Positions 55,070 through 62,785 of a stretch of 64,000 nucleotides of DNA are shown here, piece after piece. Every line of letters begins with the position of its first letter. Position 1 is the stretch's first letter. The stretch comes from Streptomyces reniochalinae. GTDB taxonomy: Bacteria; Actinomycetota; Actinomycetes; Streptomycetales; Streptomycetaceae. Where the stretch lies: positions 1 to 64,000 of the forward strand of contig NZ_QOIM01000023.1 in NCBI RefSeq assembly GCF_003323735.1, given 5' to 3'. The notes beneath the pieces were generated by a model. It was not told the DNA's origin and searched no databases. It saw only the letters and a list, made by a program, of their open reading frames with translations. A program made the translations under genes and the position numbers.

Positions 55070-55407
55070 GCACCGATGGTAGTCCGCGTGGCCGAGCGTA
55101 AGGGGCACGCGGTGCGCTCCCCACGGCACCCTGTTGATCTCCAGGTGAAGTGAACACGTCACCATCGAATACCGCCTAAGGTTCCACGTTTCACCTGCGA
55201 TCTACGTCACAAGCCCTTCCCTGCACCCCGAGACGGTGACTTATGGTGAGGAGAATTGTCGTGACCGACAGGGGCCCGTGTTCCCCCCGACACCCCGTGG
55301 CCCCGTAGCTGTGCGAGCTGCGGTTCCCGACCGCGGTCAACCCCCCCATCCCGGGCGCGCTGCCCCACCATCGTGGCCTGCGCGTCCCGACACCGAGGAA
55401 TCCCCAC
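55070..55407. other. 338-bp divergent region, response regulator / peptide transporter
   Basis: Contains the regulator's -10 element (TACCAT, minus strand, 55081-55076), an AT-richer segment near 55145-55265 and a small open frame at 55261 (separate entry). No clear operator was identified. Confidence 0.5.
55261..55308 (+). CDS. Possible 15-residue leader peptide
   Basis: GTG-started frame of 15 codons ending in TAG (reads MTDRGPCSPRHPVAP), preceded by GAGGAG at 7-9 nt. It lies 100 bp before the peptide transporter gene. It may be a regulatory leader, or the ribosome site may be coincidental; there is no comparative evidence. Confidence 0.25.
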   Translation: MTDRGPCSPRHPVAP

Positions 55408-56901
55408 ATGGCGTCCAGTCTCACGAAGGACGCGGCCGGCAACACCGGCGGCAAGACCTTCTTCGGCCACCCACGAGGCCTGGCCACTCTGTTCATGACC
55501 GAAATGTGGGAGCGCTTCAGCTTCTACGGCATGCGTGCCCTGCTGGTGCTCTACCTCACGGCTGCCGCCTCCGAGGGCGGCATGGGCATGGCCGCGTCCA
55601 CCGCTGTGGCGCTCTACTCCGTGTACAACGCCACGGTCTACCTGATGTCGATGCCGGGCGGCTGGCTCGGAGACCGGGTGTGGGGGCCGCGCAAGACGGT
55701 CGCCATCTCCGCGGGCGTCATCATGGTCGGGCACGCCCTGCTGGCCGTCGGCGTCAGCGCCCTCTTCTTCGTCGGCCTCGTCTTCATCGGTGTCGGCTCG
55801 GGGCTGCTGAAGGCCAACATCTCCACGATGGTCGGCCACCTCTACAAGGGCCCAGAGGACCCGCGCAGGGACGGCGGATTCACCGTCTTCTACATGGGCA
55901 TCAACGTCGGCGGCTTCTCCGCGCCGCTGCTCATCGGCTGGGCCGGCGAGAAGGTCAGCTGGCACCTGGGCTTCGGCCTGGCCGCCGTCGGCATGGGCCT
56001 CGGCCTGATCCAGTTCCTGTACGGCAGCCGGCACCTGGCCGCCGAGTCCAGCGCGATCCCCAACCCGCTGACCGCACCGGAACGGGCCAAGGCCATCCGC
56101 AACCTGGTCCTCAGCGTCGTGGTGCTGGCAATCTTCTACGCCGTCATCGTCTTCGCCGACCTGTTCACCATCGACTGGGTCCTGTGGCCGGTCAGCATCC
56201 TCGGCCTGCTGCTGCCGACGTACCTCTTCACCCGGATGCGGCGCGACCGCGAGGTCACCGGCGAGGAGAAGTCGAAGCTCACCGCCTACATCTGGTTCTT
56301 CGTCGCGGCGGCCATCTTCTGGATGATCTTCGACCAGGCGGGCTCCACGCTGAACCTGTTCGCCGAGGAGAGCACCTCCAAGAGCCTGCTGGGCATCTCC
56401 TTCCCCACGAGCTGGTTCCAGTCGATCAACTCCCTGTGGGTGATGATCCTCGCGCCGGTCCTGGCCGCCCTCTGGGTCAAGCTGGGCCGCAGGAACCCGT
56501 CCACCACCACCAAGTTCTCCGTCGGCCTGATCGGCATCGGCGCCTCCTTCGGCCTGATGATGCTGGCCATGGGTGCCTCCTCCGGCGGCGTCCAGGTCAG
56601 CCCCATGTGGCTGATCATGGTCTACCTGATCCAGACCGTCGCCGAGCTGTGCCTGTCCCCCGTCGGCCTCTCCGTCACCACGAAGCTGGCCCCGGCCAAG
56701 TACGCCAGCCAGCTCATGGGCGTCTGGTTCCTGGCCGTCACCGCGGGTGACTGCGTCTTCGCGATCGTCAAGCTCATCGTCGGCGACGCGGCCAGCGGGA
56801 CGACCGGCTTCGCCGTCCAGGGCGTCATCGCCGCGCTGGCGGGCGTCGCGTTCCTCGCCGCCCGCAACAAGATGCGGCCCCTGCTGGGCTCCGTGAAGTA
56901 G
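55408..56901 (+). CDS. POT/PTR2 family proton-coupled peptide transporter
   Basis: 497 residues, about 14 transmembrane segments. Diagnostic motifs: FMTEMWERFSFYGMRALLVL (ExxER proton-coupling motif), GGWLGDRVWGPRKTV, and GLLKANISTMVGHLY. It imports di- and tripeptides with protons. ATG 55408 follows GAGGAA. It is divergent from a two-component system and followed by a terminator. The M19 dipeptidase 5 kb away could process its substrates, but the genes are not linked in an operon. Confidence 0.95.
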   Translation: MASSLTKDAAGNTGGKTFFGHPRGLATLFMTEMWERFSFYGMRALLVLYLTAAASEGGMGMAASTAVALYSVYNATVYLMSMPGGWLGDRVWGPRKTVAISAGVIMVGHALLAVGVSALFFVGLVFIGVGSGLLKANISTMVGHLYKGPEDPRRDGGFTVFYMGINVGGFSAPLLIGWAGEKVSWHLGFGLAAVGMGLGLIQFLYGSRHLAAESSAIPNPLTAPERAKAIRNLVLSVVVLAIFYAVIVFADLFTIDWVLWPVSILGLLLPTYLFTRMRRDREVTGEEKSKLTAYIWFFVAAAIFWMIFDQAGSTLNLFAEESTSKSLLGISFPTSWFQSINSLWVMILAPVLAALWVKLGRRNPSTTTKFSVGLIGIGASFGLMMLAMGASSGGVQVSPMWLIMVYLIQTVAELCLSPVGLSVTTKLAPAKYASQLMGVWFLAVTAGDCVFAIVKLIVGDAASGTTGFAVQGVIAALAGVAFLAARNKMRPLLGSVK

Positions 56902-56922
56902 CCCGGCCCTGGCCCCGCCACC

Positions 56923-56954
56923 CGCGCCCTCCCGTCTCCTGGCGGGAGGGCGCG
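56923..56954 (+). terminator. Terminator of the peptide transporter gene
   Basis: Perfect 12-bp stem CGCGCCCTCCCG / CGGGAGGGCGCG with an 8-nt loop, 22 bp after the stop codon. Confidence 0.85.
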
Positions 56955-57000
56955 GTCGTGTGCGCGGTCGTGTGCGCCCGTCGTGTGCGCCCGTCGTGTG
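56955..57000. repeat. GTCGTGTG short tandem repeat, four copies
   Basis: GTCGTGTG recurs at 56955, 56967, 56980 and 56993, with GCGC or GCGCCC between copies (12-13 bp period), directly after the terminator hairpin. Confidence 0.75.
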
Positions 57001-57062
57001 ACGGGGCTGTTCGCCGTCCGCAGCCAGTACCACCGCCGGGCGTCGGCAGGGCCGCGGGCGGC

Positions 57063-58499
57063 TCAGCCGACGCCGCCCCGGCTCTCCCCCGGCTCGCCGG
57101 ACTCGCCCGGCTCGGGAGCCCGCTCCTCCCCGGGGCGGGGCCGCTCCCCCCGGATGCGGGGCCGGGCTGCCATGTCCGGAGCGAACCAGGGCCTGCCGCG
57201 CTGTGATGAGCGCGCGGGGCGCGGAGCGTGCTCGGGCCCCGCACGCAGGCCCGCCCCGGCACGGAGACGGTCCCGCAGACGGGTCCCGGGGGCTCGACGC
57301 GTCGTCAGGGCACGCGTCGCGGCGGTCGGCGCGTCCGCCCCGCCGGGAGGGCCCGCGGCGGGCGGGCCCGCGTCGGTGGTCGGGCGCCTGTCGGGGGAGG
57401 GCTCACCGTCCGGGGACGCCCCCGCGTCCTCGGCAGATCGCCGGGTCCGGTCCACGCGCCCTGCTCGGCGGCGCCGCGTGCGGGACGGTGCGGCCGGTGT
57501 GGCCGGTGTGGCGGCCGGGTCGTCGGGTCCGCGTGGGCGGAGGTGGTCGACGATCAGCATGCCCAGCCGGAAGACCACCGCGGGCACGACGACGCACAGC
57601 AGCACCCAGAACAGGGTGACGCCCCACGGCCGCCCGACCTCCCAGGGCTGCTCGGTCAGGACGCGGCGGTCCAGCTTGGCGGCAACCGTGTACTTCCCGT
57701 GAGCGCCGGAGGCCAGCTCGACGGGCAACTCGATTCGCGCCTTCTCGCCCGGGTCGACAGTGCCGCGCCACTGCTGGCGCTCCCACTCCGGGGCCAGGAT
57801 ACCGTGCGAGGTGCCCACCTCGAAGAGCGGGTCCCTGGCACGGTCGGAGCCCAGGTTGCCGACCGTCAGCACGAGCGTCCGTTCCTGCGGGGCGCCGAAC
57901 CAGTTGAGCAGCCCGCCTTCCCCCTCCAGCCGCGCCGCGAGAACGGCCAGCCGCCCGCCGGTACGCCGTTCCGGGAGCGGTTCGACGGGATGCCCCGCGA
58001 CCTCGAAGGCCGCGTCCGCCGCCGCGTACTCGCCCGTCACCGTCGCCGCCCGTACGACGCACGGACACGGTTTCGGCGGTTCCGCGACGGGGAGCTCCTC
58101 GCTGAAGCGGCCACTGCCGTCGGTCGTGACGGCCTGCCCCTCCGCGTTGGCGCAGGCGTTCGTGCCGCCGATCGCGTTCTGGCCGCACAGCAGGAGCGTG
58201 AGCAGGGTGTCGGGCCGCCAGCCGCTCCCCCGCACCGTGACGGTCGCCCCGGCGCCGGCCTCGTCCCTGGAGAGGGCGATCTCCGGCTCGTCCTTGTCGG
58301 CGGTCGCGTCCCCGGAAGAGGCCGTGACGTGAGCCGGGGCCTTGGCTCGGACCTGGGTCTTGGCCTGGGTCTGGGTCTGGGCCTGGACTGCTGGGGCAGG
58401 CGTGAGGGAGGGGAGGGCGAGGCACGCCAGGACCGCCGCCAGAAGTGCGGCTCTCTTGGCGCGGGTCGGCGTGCCGTTGCGGATGCCGGTCGTCCTCAC
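57063..58499 (-). CDS. Single-pass surface protein with neocarzinostatin-like domain
   Basis: 478 residues. Sec signal (KRAALLAAVLACLALPSLTP), a Gln/Thr/Lys-rich spacer, then about 70-165 an Ig-like domain reminiscent of the neocarzinostatin apoprotein family: SRDEAGAGATVTVRGSGWRP, a Cys pair (LCGQN, NACANAEG) and CPCVVRAATVTG. A second beta domain (about 185-290, LVLTVGNLGSDRARDPLF) is followed by a membrane helix (TLFWVLLCVVVPAVVFRL) and a 150-residue Arg/Pro-rich cytoplasmic tail. Its GTG overlaps the stop of the DUF916-like gene by 4 bp, so the two proteins are made together. Confidence 0.75.
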   Translation of the reverse strand: MRTTGIRNGTPTRAKRAALLAAVLACLALPSLTPAPAVQAQTQTQAKTQVRAKAPAHVTASSGDATADKDEPEIALSRDEAGAGATVTVRGSGWRPDTLLTLLLCGQNAIGGTNACANAEGQAVTTDGSGRFSEELPVAEPPKPCPCVVRAATVTGEYAAADAAFEVAGHPVEPLPERRTGGRLAVLAARLEGEGGLLNWFGAPQERTLVLTVGNLGSDRARDPLFEVGTSHGILAPEWERQQWRGTVDPGEKARIELPVELASGAHGKYTVAAKLDRRVLTEQPWEVGRPWGVTLFWVLLCVVVPAVVFRLGMLIVDHLRPRGPDDPAATPATPAAPSRTRRRRAGRVDRTRRSAEDAGASPDGEPSPDRRPTTDAGPPAAGPPGGADAPTAATRALTTRRAPGTRLRDRLRAGAGLRAGPEHAPRPARSSQRGRPWFAPDMAARPRIRGERPRPGEERAPEPGESGEPGESRGGVG

Positions 58500-59557
58500 G
58501 TCACCGCTCCCGTCAACTCGTGCTGCCCACCGCTGCCTTCACCCTCGGAACCGCCCCCGCGCACCCCGCCGGCTCCCCTCTGCGGAGTCCCGCCCCCCTG
58601 TGCTGTGGTGGTCACCGCCCGTCCGGGACCGTTCCCGCGCCGCCTGCCACGCAGGTACCAGCCCACGCCCCCCGCCACGGCCACCAGCAGCACTCCGCCG
58701 CCCCAGCCCCACGGAACGGCGGTGTAGGAGGCCGTGGACTGATCGCGGGCACCGCCGCCCGCCGTGACGGTGAGCCGCACGTGCGCCAGGTCGGCAACGG
58801 GCGGGTCCGACCACCGTTCGTGCCGGGTGACCCGCTGTCCCGGCAGCAGTTCGAGAGGCAGCCGACGCGCCCCCCGGTGCGTCAACTGCCCGAACAGTCC
58901 GTCGGCGCGGAACGCCAGACGCGGGCGCAACGCGGTGCTCCCGCGGTTGACCAGCGTGTAGGTGATCCCCGCCGCACCGTCGGCCCGCTCGTGGACGGAG
59001 ACGTCCTCCACACTCAGCGCGGCCAGGGAAGGGCCGCTCACCCGCAGGTGCAGGCGGACCCCCGCGCTGCGCTCGCCGTCGCTGACGACGACAGCGGCGG
59101 GATGGTCCCCGGGCACGGCACTGTCGGGCACGGTCACGCGCAACGGGACTTCCGCCCGGGTGCGCGGCGGCACCTCGACGGTCTCCTGCGCGAGGTCGAG
59201 CCACTTCCCCGCTCCCTCGCCGCGCCCCTCGCCGCGTACGGCGGAGCCGCCGTCACGGGTGTTGTACGCGTCGGCGGCGCGCAGCCGGAAAGTGCGCGGC
59301 TCGCCGCTCTCGTTGGTCAGCGCGAGCGTGTCCTTCAGTACGGTGCCTGGCGGCCCCTCCAGGTAGAAGAACGGCCTGGCCTCGTCGGTGGCCGCGCCCT
59401 CGGGCGGCACCGGAGAAGCGGACCAGGACGGACCGTCGGCCGCCGGCGCGGCCACGGCCGCCCCGCCTCCGAGCAGACAACTCACGGCCAGCACGAGCCC
59501 CGACCCCGCCCGCACCCCCCACACGAGCGGACTTCCGCGTGAGCGGCCACGCGCCAC
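58496..59557 (-). CDS. DUF916-like (WxL-associated type) single-pass surface protein
   Basis: 353 residues. Signal peptide (GVRAGSGLVLAVSCLLGGG), then a domain that resembles the peptidoglycan-binding DUF916 module: RPFFYLEGPPGTVLKDTLAL, TNESGEPRTFRLRAADAY, VEVPPRTRAEVPLRVTVP. A second beta domain and a membrane helix (GGGVLLVAVAGGVGWYL) with a basic stop and Gly-rich tail follow. In Firmicutes DUF916 proteins occur with WxL and LPXTG proteins. GTG 59557 places the signal peptide at the N-terminus; the frame is open to 60154 but reads through low-complexity repeats. The ribosome site is weak. Confidence 0.75.
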   Translation of the reverse strand: MARGRSRGSPLVWGVRAGSGLVLAVSCLLGGGAAVAAPAADGPSWSASPVPPEGAATDEARPFFYLEGPPGTVLKDTLALTNESGEPRTFRLRAADAYNTRDGGSAVRGEGRGEGAGKWLDLAQETVEVPPRTRAEVPLRVTVPDSAVPGDHPAAVVVSDGERSAGVRLHLRVSGPSLAALSVEDVSVHERADGAAGITYTLVNRGSTALRPRLAFRADGLFGQLTHRGARRLPLELLPGQRVTRHERWSDPPVADLAHVRLTVTAGGGARDQSTASYTAVPWGWGGGVLLVAVAGGVGWYLRGRRRGNGPGRAVTTTAQGGGTPQRGAGGVRGGGSEGEGSGGQHELTGAVT

Positions 59558-60117
59558 ACCCCCACCGCGCCCGCAGAACTCGGCCCCCGCCGGACCCTCG
59601 GCGCTCTCCCGCGGCACAGCACGCTCCACCCTCCCCCGACCCTCGCTCCAGCCGATCCACCCCGCCCTCCGCCCCGACCCGGCCCTCTTCCCCGTCCGGC
59701 CACGCCCGTCCTCCGAGACCTCACCGGACGACCGCGCTCCGGCACCCACAGGCACCTCGCGGGCGGATCCCGTCAGCGACCCGGTACCCGTCCCCCCGAC
59801 GGTCCCGTGCCATACGCGGTCACGGACGCGGTCACGCACACGGACAGGCAGACGCAGACGGTCACTTACACGGAGACGAACGCGGTCACGCACACGCACA
59901 CGGGCACGGGCACGAAAACGGTCACCGACACGGGCACGGGCAGGTCCACGGCCACGGCCGATGGCGGCGGCGTCGCCGGCTCGCCCGCCGGGGACCGGGG
60001 CGGACGACTCGCGGACGGACAGCACCGGGGCGACGGACTCCGGGGTGCACGGCTCCGGACCGCACGGCACCGGGCCGACCGGCCCCTCCCGTGCGGGGTC
60101 GACACGGCCCCGCACGG
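59558..60117. other. 560-bp low-complexity spacer between surface-protein genes
   Basis: From about 59810 to 59960 the plus strand is a degenerate array of CGGTCACG, GCACACGG and GGCACGGGCACG units, with short alternating purine-pyrimidine runs near 59888-59902. Open frames on both strands (Arg/Thr-rich) follow from the repeat and are not considered genes. No promoter was recognised for the downstream pair. Confidence 0.6.
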
Positions 60118-60903
60118 TCAGTGCCGAACCGCGGCCTTGCGCCGCGTGATCCACAGCGTGCCACCGATGCCGGCGAGCAGGACGGTGCCGCCGAGGGTGC
60201 CCAGGGCGACGGCGGAGTCGGCGGGTCCGGTCTTGGGCAGTTCTCCGCCACCGGAGGCGGACTGGCTGCCGCCGCTCGCCGCGCCGCCGGTCGCCGCGTC
60301 GCCCCCGCCGGAGGCCGCGCCGCCGGATGCGTCACCGCCACCCGAACCACCGTCGGAACCGCCGTCGGAGCCGCCACCCGAGGCGGTCACGTCCAGGGTG
60401 AGGGAGGGCTTGGGGTTGTTCTTGGGTTCGCAGGTGGTGGTGGTGCCCAGCGCCTTGATGGTGAGGGTTCCGGCGGTGAAGGTGACCTTCCCGCTCTTCT
60501 TGGGCGTGTAGGTGCCGGAGAGGTCGGGGATCTTGATTGGCGAGTTGGCGGGGATGGCCTTGTCGTTGGGCGGGCCCTTCACCGCGACGTCTCCGGTCTC
60601 GGCACCGCCCAGCTTGATCTTGGCGCTGGGGTTCATCGCCCCCTTGCCGAGCTCGACGGGGCTGGAGGAGACGCCCTTCTCGAACGACATGGTGAGCTTG
60701 TAACCGCTGCCGCTCTTGGCCGACTTGATGTCGATGGGCGAGACGGCGCCCTTGTTTCCGATGGGCGTCTTGCACTGGTAGTCGACGTCCACGGTGGTGG
60801 CGCTCGCGGCCGGTGCGCTCAGCAGTACGGCTGATCCGGCCAGGAGGGTGGCCACAGCCGTGGCGGCGGCTGTTCGGGCGGGGCGTTGCTTGCTGTGGGA
60901 CAC
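60118..60903 (-). CDS. Sortase-anchored surface protein (LPKTG)
   Basis: 261 residues. Sec signal (TAAATAVATLLAGSAVLLSA, cleavage near ASA-TT), a beta-rich domain of about 130 residues with two cysteines (VDVDYQCKTPIGN and TTTTCEPKNN) that could form a disulphide, a Gly/Ser/Ala-rich stalk, and a C-terminal sorting signal: GELPKTG, a hydrophobic helix and RRKAAVRH. It would be linked to peptidoglycan by a sortase encoded elsewhere. GTG 60903 follows AAGGGGG. It lies first in the surface-protein cluster, with two terminators upstream. Confidence 0.85.
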   Translation of the reverse strand: MSHSKQRPARTAAATAVATLLAGSAVLLSAPAASATTVDVDYQCKTPIGNKGAVSPIDIKSAKSGSGYKLTMSFEKGVSSSPVELGKGAMNPSAKIKLGGAETGDVAVKGPPNDKAIPANSPIKIPDLSGTYTPKKSGKVTFTAGTLTIKALGTTTTCEPKNNPKPSLTLDVTASGGGSDGGSDGGSGGGDASGGAASGGGDAATGGAASGGSQSASGGGELPKTGPADSAVALGTLGGTVLLAGIGGTLWITRRKAAVRH

Positions 60904-60932
60904 GGGGGTTCCCCCTTCATCCGGACTCGCAA

Positions 60933-60970
60933 GTTACTGACGACACATCAGATTTGGCGCCGACAGTAAC
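60933..60970. promoter_or_regulatory. Nested inverted repeats upstream of the LPKTG gene
   Basis: GTTACTG (60933-60939) and CAGTAAC (60964-60970) are perfect 7-bp arms with a 24-nt spacer; inside, CTGACGACACATCAG has 4-bp arms. They lie 30-67 bp before the start codon, where a promoter or operator is expected. Confidence 0.45.
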
Positions 60971-61055
60971 CCCGCCCCCTTGACGATGGAAGAGCGTCGG
61001 CACGGGCGGGGCGAAAAGCGGACCGGGCGCACGGCGGCCGCGGCAGCCGGGGAAA

Positions 61056-61100
61056 GCGCGGAGGGCCCGGTGGCCGCCGTGGCCACCGGGCCCTCCGCGC
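61056..61100 (-). terminator. Strong terminator hairpin
   Basis: Perfect 20-bp stem GCGCGGAGGGCCCGGTGGCC / GGCCACCGGGCCCTCCGCGC with a 5-nt loop, downstream of the anti-sigma-type kinase gene and before the LPKTG gene. Confidence 0.9.
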
Positions 61101-61113
61101 GCGAGAACGCGGA

Positions 61114-61137
61114 CGGCCCGCCCCAAGGGGCGGGCCG
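61114..61137 (-). terminator. First terminator hairpin after the kinase gene
   Basis: Perfect 11-bp arms CGGCCCGCCCC / GGGGCGGGCCG around AA, 15 bp after the stop codon; it forms a tandem pair with the hairpin at 61056. Confidence 0.8.
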
Positions 61138-61151
61138 AGGGTTCCGGCCGG

Positions 61152-61943
61152 TCAGTTGGGAGCTGCCAGCTCCGCCCACACCGTCTTGCCCGGCCCCTCC
61201 GAGTTGCGCACCACGCCCCAGTCGAGGCACAGCCGCTGGACGATGAACATGCCGTGGCCGCCGGGGCGCCCCGCGCGGTGCGGGGTCCGCGGCGAGGGGG
61301 CCCCGCTGCCGAGGTCGACGATCTCCAGCCGCAGCACCTTCGCGGTGGCGCCGACCCGCAGTTCCTCGGGGCCGCTGGCGTGCAGGCAGGCGTTGGTGAC
61401 CAGCTCGGAGACGACCAGCAGGACGTCCTCGGCGGCGGCGCGCTGATCGGCTGTGGCGGCGGGGAGCCAACCCCAGTCCTGGAGCGCCTGACGGGTGAAG
61501 TCCCGCGCCCTGGGTACGGCGCCGCTGGCGCCGACGAGCCGCAGCCTGCGTACCTGCCGCATCGGCCGCCCTGCCTGGCGTGTGGCCCCTGCGGCGGCCG
61601 AGCCCGCACTCTCCGCAGCGGTCTCCATGGCGCCACTCCCCCCTTCGGGTTCGGGTGCGGACGTGGAAGCAGCCGCGGAATCAGAAGTTCCGGATGTCGG
61701 CCCACGCCCAGTATCCGTTCCGGCCCGCACCTGCGCGTCGGCGCCCCCCGCCTGACCGGGCCCCGGCCGAGCGGCGCCCGGCCAGGAAGAGCCCGGCTGT
61801 GCGGCACCCCTCCCCCCGGAGTCCGGCCCCGCCGGATCCGGCTCCGCGCTCCCGGCCGCGCGGCATCCGGGGGCCGCGGTCGCCGGTGGGCCCTCGGGCT
61901 CCGGACCGCGGTCGCCCGCCGGTTGCGGCCGGGTGGTGCTCAT
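61152..61943 (-). CDS. RsbW-like ATP-binding anti-sigma/serine kinase
   Basis: 263 residues. The N-terminal 130 residues are Ala/Pro/Gly/Glu-rich and disordered; the C-terminal domain is a GHKL ATPase of the SpoIIAB/RsbW type, with N box LLVVSELVTNACLHA, LEIVDLGSGAP (G1) and GRPGGHGMFIVQRL (G2). Such proteins bind a sigma factor or phosphorylate a STAS antagonist. Proximity to the antagonist and sigma genes makes it the likely third partner. ATG 61943 has GAGGTG about 9 nt upstream. Confidence 0.87.
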   Translation of the reverse strand: MSTTRPQPAGDRGPEPEGPPATAAPGCRAAGSAEPDPAGPDSGGRGAAQPGSSWPGAARPGPGQAGGADAQVRAGTDTGRGPTSGTSDSAAASTSAPEPEGGSGAMETAAESAGSAAAGATRQAGRPMRQVRRLRLVGASGAVPRARDFTRQALQDWGWLPAATADQRAAAEDVLLVVSELVTNACLHASGPEELRVGATAKVLRLEIVDLGSGAPSPRTPHRAGRPGGHGMFIVQRLCLDWGVVRNSEGPGKTVWAELAAPN

Positions 61944-62125
61944 CAGTGGTTCACCTCACCGATCACCGGTTACCGATTCGCCGTACTCCACACACCACAC
62001 ACCGCACACGGCGGGCTGACGCGCTGTACACGAATGTCTGACAGATTCCTGGAACTCCTGCCCGGACGCACCGCGAGAACACTTACGGATTCGGCCGGAC
62101 CTGTGTGATGCGTGTAACGCCGTGG

Positions 62126-62524
62126 TCACGCATCGGGCTGCTGTGACGCGCCCGAGGGACGCCGCAGGGCCGAGGCGAGGTCGTCGTGCACGGTGAAGAC
62201 CGCGTTGGCCCCCGTGATCTCGAACACCCGCGCCACCACGGGAAGCATCCCCGCCAGGTGGACGGCGCCGCCCTCGGCCTCCGCCTTCAGCCGGGCTCCG
62301 AGCAGCACGTTCAGCCCGGTCGAGTCGCAGAACTCCAGCCGGGAGCAGTCCACGACCAGGCGGCTGTACCCCTCGTCGACACTCCGCTCCAGCGGCTCGC
62401 GCAAGAGCTCCGCGGTGTGGTGATCGAGCTCACCCTCCGGGGTCACCACGGCACTGCCTTCCTCGTGCCGTAGGTCGACCGTCAGCCGGCCCTGGCTCGT
62501 GCTGCCAGGCATCCCGCGGTCCAT
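62126..62524 (-). CDS. STAS-domain anti-sigma factor antagonist
   Basis: 132 residues. STAS fold of the SpoIIAA/RsbV class: VVTPEGELDHHTAELLREPL, RLVVDCSRLEFCDSTGLNVL, with the phosphorylatable Ser in CDSTGLN. Unphosphorylated, it should sequester the kinase and release the sigma factor. ATG 62524 follows AAGGGG; the frame extends to 62572 without support. It is divergent from the sigma gene and has a sigma-B-type promoter upstream. By position it matches the arsI/prsI/sigI region of S. coelicolor as I remember it. Confidence 0.9.
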   Translation of the reverse strand: MDRGMPGSTSQGRLTVDLRHEEGSAVVTPEGELDHHTAELLREPLERSVDEGYSRLVVDCSRLEFCDSTGLNVLLGARLKAEAEGGAVHLAGMLPVVARVFEITGANAVFTVHDDLASALRRPSGASQQPDA

Positions 62525-62607
62525 GCACACCCCTTCTGATCGTGTGAGGGCCTTCACTGCTTCCCCCGTCAAGCGGTTCGAACCCTACGCCTTCGACCGC
62601 TCTACCG

Positions 62608-62633
62608 GTACCCGAACATTGGACAGAACACAC
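62608..62633 (-). promoter_or_regulatory. Sigma-B/F-type promoter of the antagonist gene
   Basis: Minus strand: GTGT (62633-62630), 16 nt, GGGTAC (62613-62608). This fits the streptomycete SigB-family consensus GNNT-N14-16-GGGTA(C/T) and would give a leader of about 75 nt. Confidence 0.6.
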
Positions 62634-62785
62634 CAAAACCAGACACAACGAACTTGCTCTGGCTGTGGGGAAACAGGTAGGTCTAGTAGGGATACCGAAC
62701 CGACGTCGGCCCTGGAGGCGCCGCACCCCGTAGTGCACGTCACGGCTTCGGCAGCCATATGCCGAGAAAACCATGGAGGACAGCC

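Noticed and set aside
59388..60149. Plus-strand frame with an Arg/Thr/Ser-rich (SR-like) stretch
   Set aside because: The RT/SR pattern comes from the low-complexity DNA tract; there is no ribosome site and it overlaps two better supported genes.
58496..60154. Longer version of the DUF916-like protein starting at 60154
   Set aside because: The extra 199 residues are encoded by the repeat tract, overlap the LPKTG gene and would bury the signal peptide.
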